Shown here piece by piece: positions 6,238-6,893 of a stretch of DNA of 6,893 nucleotides. The notes under the pieces are model-generated. The model did no database searches and was not told the origin of the DNA. It worked only from the letters and a program-made list of their open reading frames with translations. Source of the DNA: Verrucomicrobiota bacterium. Lineage in GTDB: Bacteria; Verrucomicrobiota; Verrucomicrobiia; Limisphaerales; CAZBKV01. Each line of letters starts with the position of its first letter. Positions within the stretch are counted from its first letter, which is position 1. The stretch spans positions 1 through 6,893 of the forward strand of contig JAGHDA010000267.1 in NCBI GenBank assembly GCA_021160185.1, in the 5' to 3' direction. The position numbers were made by a program, and so were the translations under genes.

Positions 6238-6893
6238 TCAGGCCGTCTCGGCGGCGCGGCCGGCCAAGATGTCGACGCAGCGCCGGCAAAGCCCGGGATG
6301 CTCGGGCGACTCGCCGACGCTCGTCTCCCAATGCCAGCAACGGGCGCATTTGGCGCCGGCGGCCCTGGCAACCCGGATCTCGCGCGACGCCCCCTCGCTC
6401 AGGTCGAGGCGGGAGACGTTGAGCAGCTCCTGAAGCGTTTGGCGGCCGTTCTCGCCCAGCGCGGCGAGCTCTTCGGCCGGAAGCGTCAACTCAACCTGAG
6501 CTTCCAGACTGCGGCCGATGAGCTTGGCCTGGCGGGCTTTCTCCAACTCGGGGAGAACCGCCTCACGAAGCGCCAGGAGGGTCTGCCATTGCTTCTTCTC
6601 CGGCTCGGCCAACCGGAGGCCGCGAGGCGTCCAGAGGCTTTCATGGACCGAGCCGCCGTCCCAGCCGGGGATGTGTTCCCACGCCTCGTCGGCGGTAAAG
6701 GCAAGAACGGGGGCAAGCAACTGGCAAAGCCCCGAGACCATTCGCCAGAGGGCCGTCTGGGAAGAGCGGCGGCGGCCTGAGCGGGGCGGATCGGTGTAGA
6801 GCCGGTCCTTGATCACGTCGTGGTAAAGGGCGGAAAGCTCCACCGCGGCGAACTGGACCAGGCGCTGGTAGACGAGGTGGAACTCGTAGCGGT
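6238..6893 (-). CDS. ileS: isoleucyl-tRNA synthetase, C-terminal part (5' end beyond right edge)
   Basis: IleS attaches isoleucine to tRNA-Ile in the cytoplasm. The last 217 residues are visible; full bacterial IleS is about 900-950, so the catalytic HIGH and KMSKS regions lie outside. The visible part starts in the anticodon-binding helical domain, with VYQRLVQFAAVELSALYHDV then KDRLYTDPP, a strong IleS signature, followed by QLLAPVLAFTADEAWEHIPG. The C-terminal zinc finger that closes many bacterial IleS proteins is intact: CARCW (cysteines at visible residues 182 and 185) and LCRRC (202 and 205). The protein ends shortly after at the TGA read at 6240-6238. A GTG at 6843-6841 is an internal valine codon, not a start. 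The isomerase gene lies 124 bases downstream on the same strand; the classic neighbour lspA is not there. Confidence 0.96.
   Translation of the reverse strand, partial: RYEFHLVYQRLVQFAAVELSALYHDVIKDRLYTDPPRSGRRRSSQTALWRMVSGLCQLLAPVLAFTADEAWEHIPGWDGGSVHESLWTPRGLRLAEPEKKQWQTLLALREAVLPELEKARQAKLIGRSLEAQVELTLPAEELAALGENGRQTLQELLNVSRLDLSEGASREIRVARAAGAKCARCWHWETSVGESPEHPGLCRRCVDILAGRAAETA

Noticed and set aside
6114..6371. An 86-residue N-terminal extension of the isomerase
   Set aside because: It would overlap the end of ileS, is Pro/Ala/Arg-rich without structure, and bypasses the well-placed GGGAG before the ATG at 6113.
5475..6422. A 315-codon plus-strand open frame opposite the isomerase
   Set aside because: It is antisense to the isomerase and the end of ileS, with an Arg/Pro-rich translation and no family features.
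6841..6843. GTG as the start of a separate 201-residue gene
   Set aside because: The frame continues upstream to the window edge with IleS-like sequence (YEFHLVYQRLVQFAA), so the GTG is an internal valine of a partial ileS.
1..6893. CRISPR array, transposon ends, tRNA/rRNA genes, defence or phage genes
   Set aside because: I looked for spaced direct repeats, transposase motifs, terminal inverted repeats and tRNA-like cloverleaf ends and found none. All six genes are of ordinary chromosomal type.

Overview
The window is GC-rich and reads as chromosomal DNA from a member of the Verrucomicrobiota or a close PVC-group relative. The main lineage clue is the gene at 2231-3136. It encodes a pseudopilin with the N-terminal block AFTLIELLVVIAIIALLAAM followed by LLPALAKAK, and a C-terminal H-X9-DG motif. 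This combination is abundant in Verrucomicrobia, Lentisphaerae and Planctomycetes. A secreted protein with a fibronectin-III-like tail ending in an FFRIVSLP-type strand (1152-2264) fits the same group. The assignment is inference from protein style, not from a marker-gene search.

Layout, left to right. The 5' part of gmd (GDP-mannose 4,6-dehydratase) lies on the minus strand at 1-928 and runs off the left edge. A 223-base divergent spacer follows. Three plus-strand genes come next: an unassigned secreted protein (1152-2264), an H-X9-DG pseudopilin (2231-3136) that overlaps the secreted-protein gene by 34 bases and has its own Shine-Dalgarno inside it, and, after 99 bases, an exported S9-family serine peptidase (3236-5194). 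A short convergent spacer with two small hairpins separates these from two minus-strand genes: a TIM-barrel sugar isomerase/epimerase (5292-6113) and, 124 bases upstream of it, the 3' end of ileS (isoleucyl-tRNA synthetase, 6238-6893), which runs off the right edge.

Functionally the window mixes housekeeping and envelope genes. Gmd makes the precursor of GDP-L-fucose, GDP-rhamnose and related sugars used in surface polysaccharide, and IleS charges tRNA-Ile. The secreted protein and pseudopilin are probably made together and may act at the cell surface; their job is unknown. The S9 peptidase is probably periplasmic and degrades peptides. The TIM-barrel protein probably acts on a free or phosphorylated sugar. 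There is no tRNA or rRNA gene, mobile element, CRISPR array or recognisable defence system, and no gap above 300 bases. The most interesting items are the overlapping secreted-protein/pseudopilin pair and the isomerase, whose metal-ligand spacing matches D-tagatose 3-epimerase although it is probably not that enzyme.
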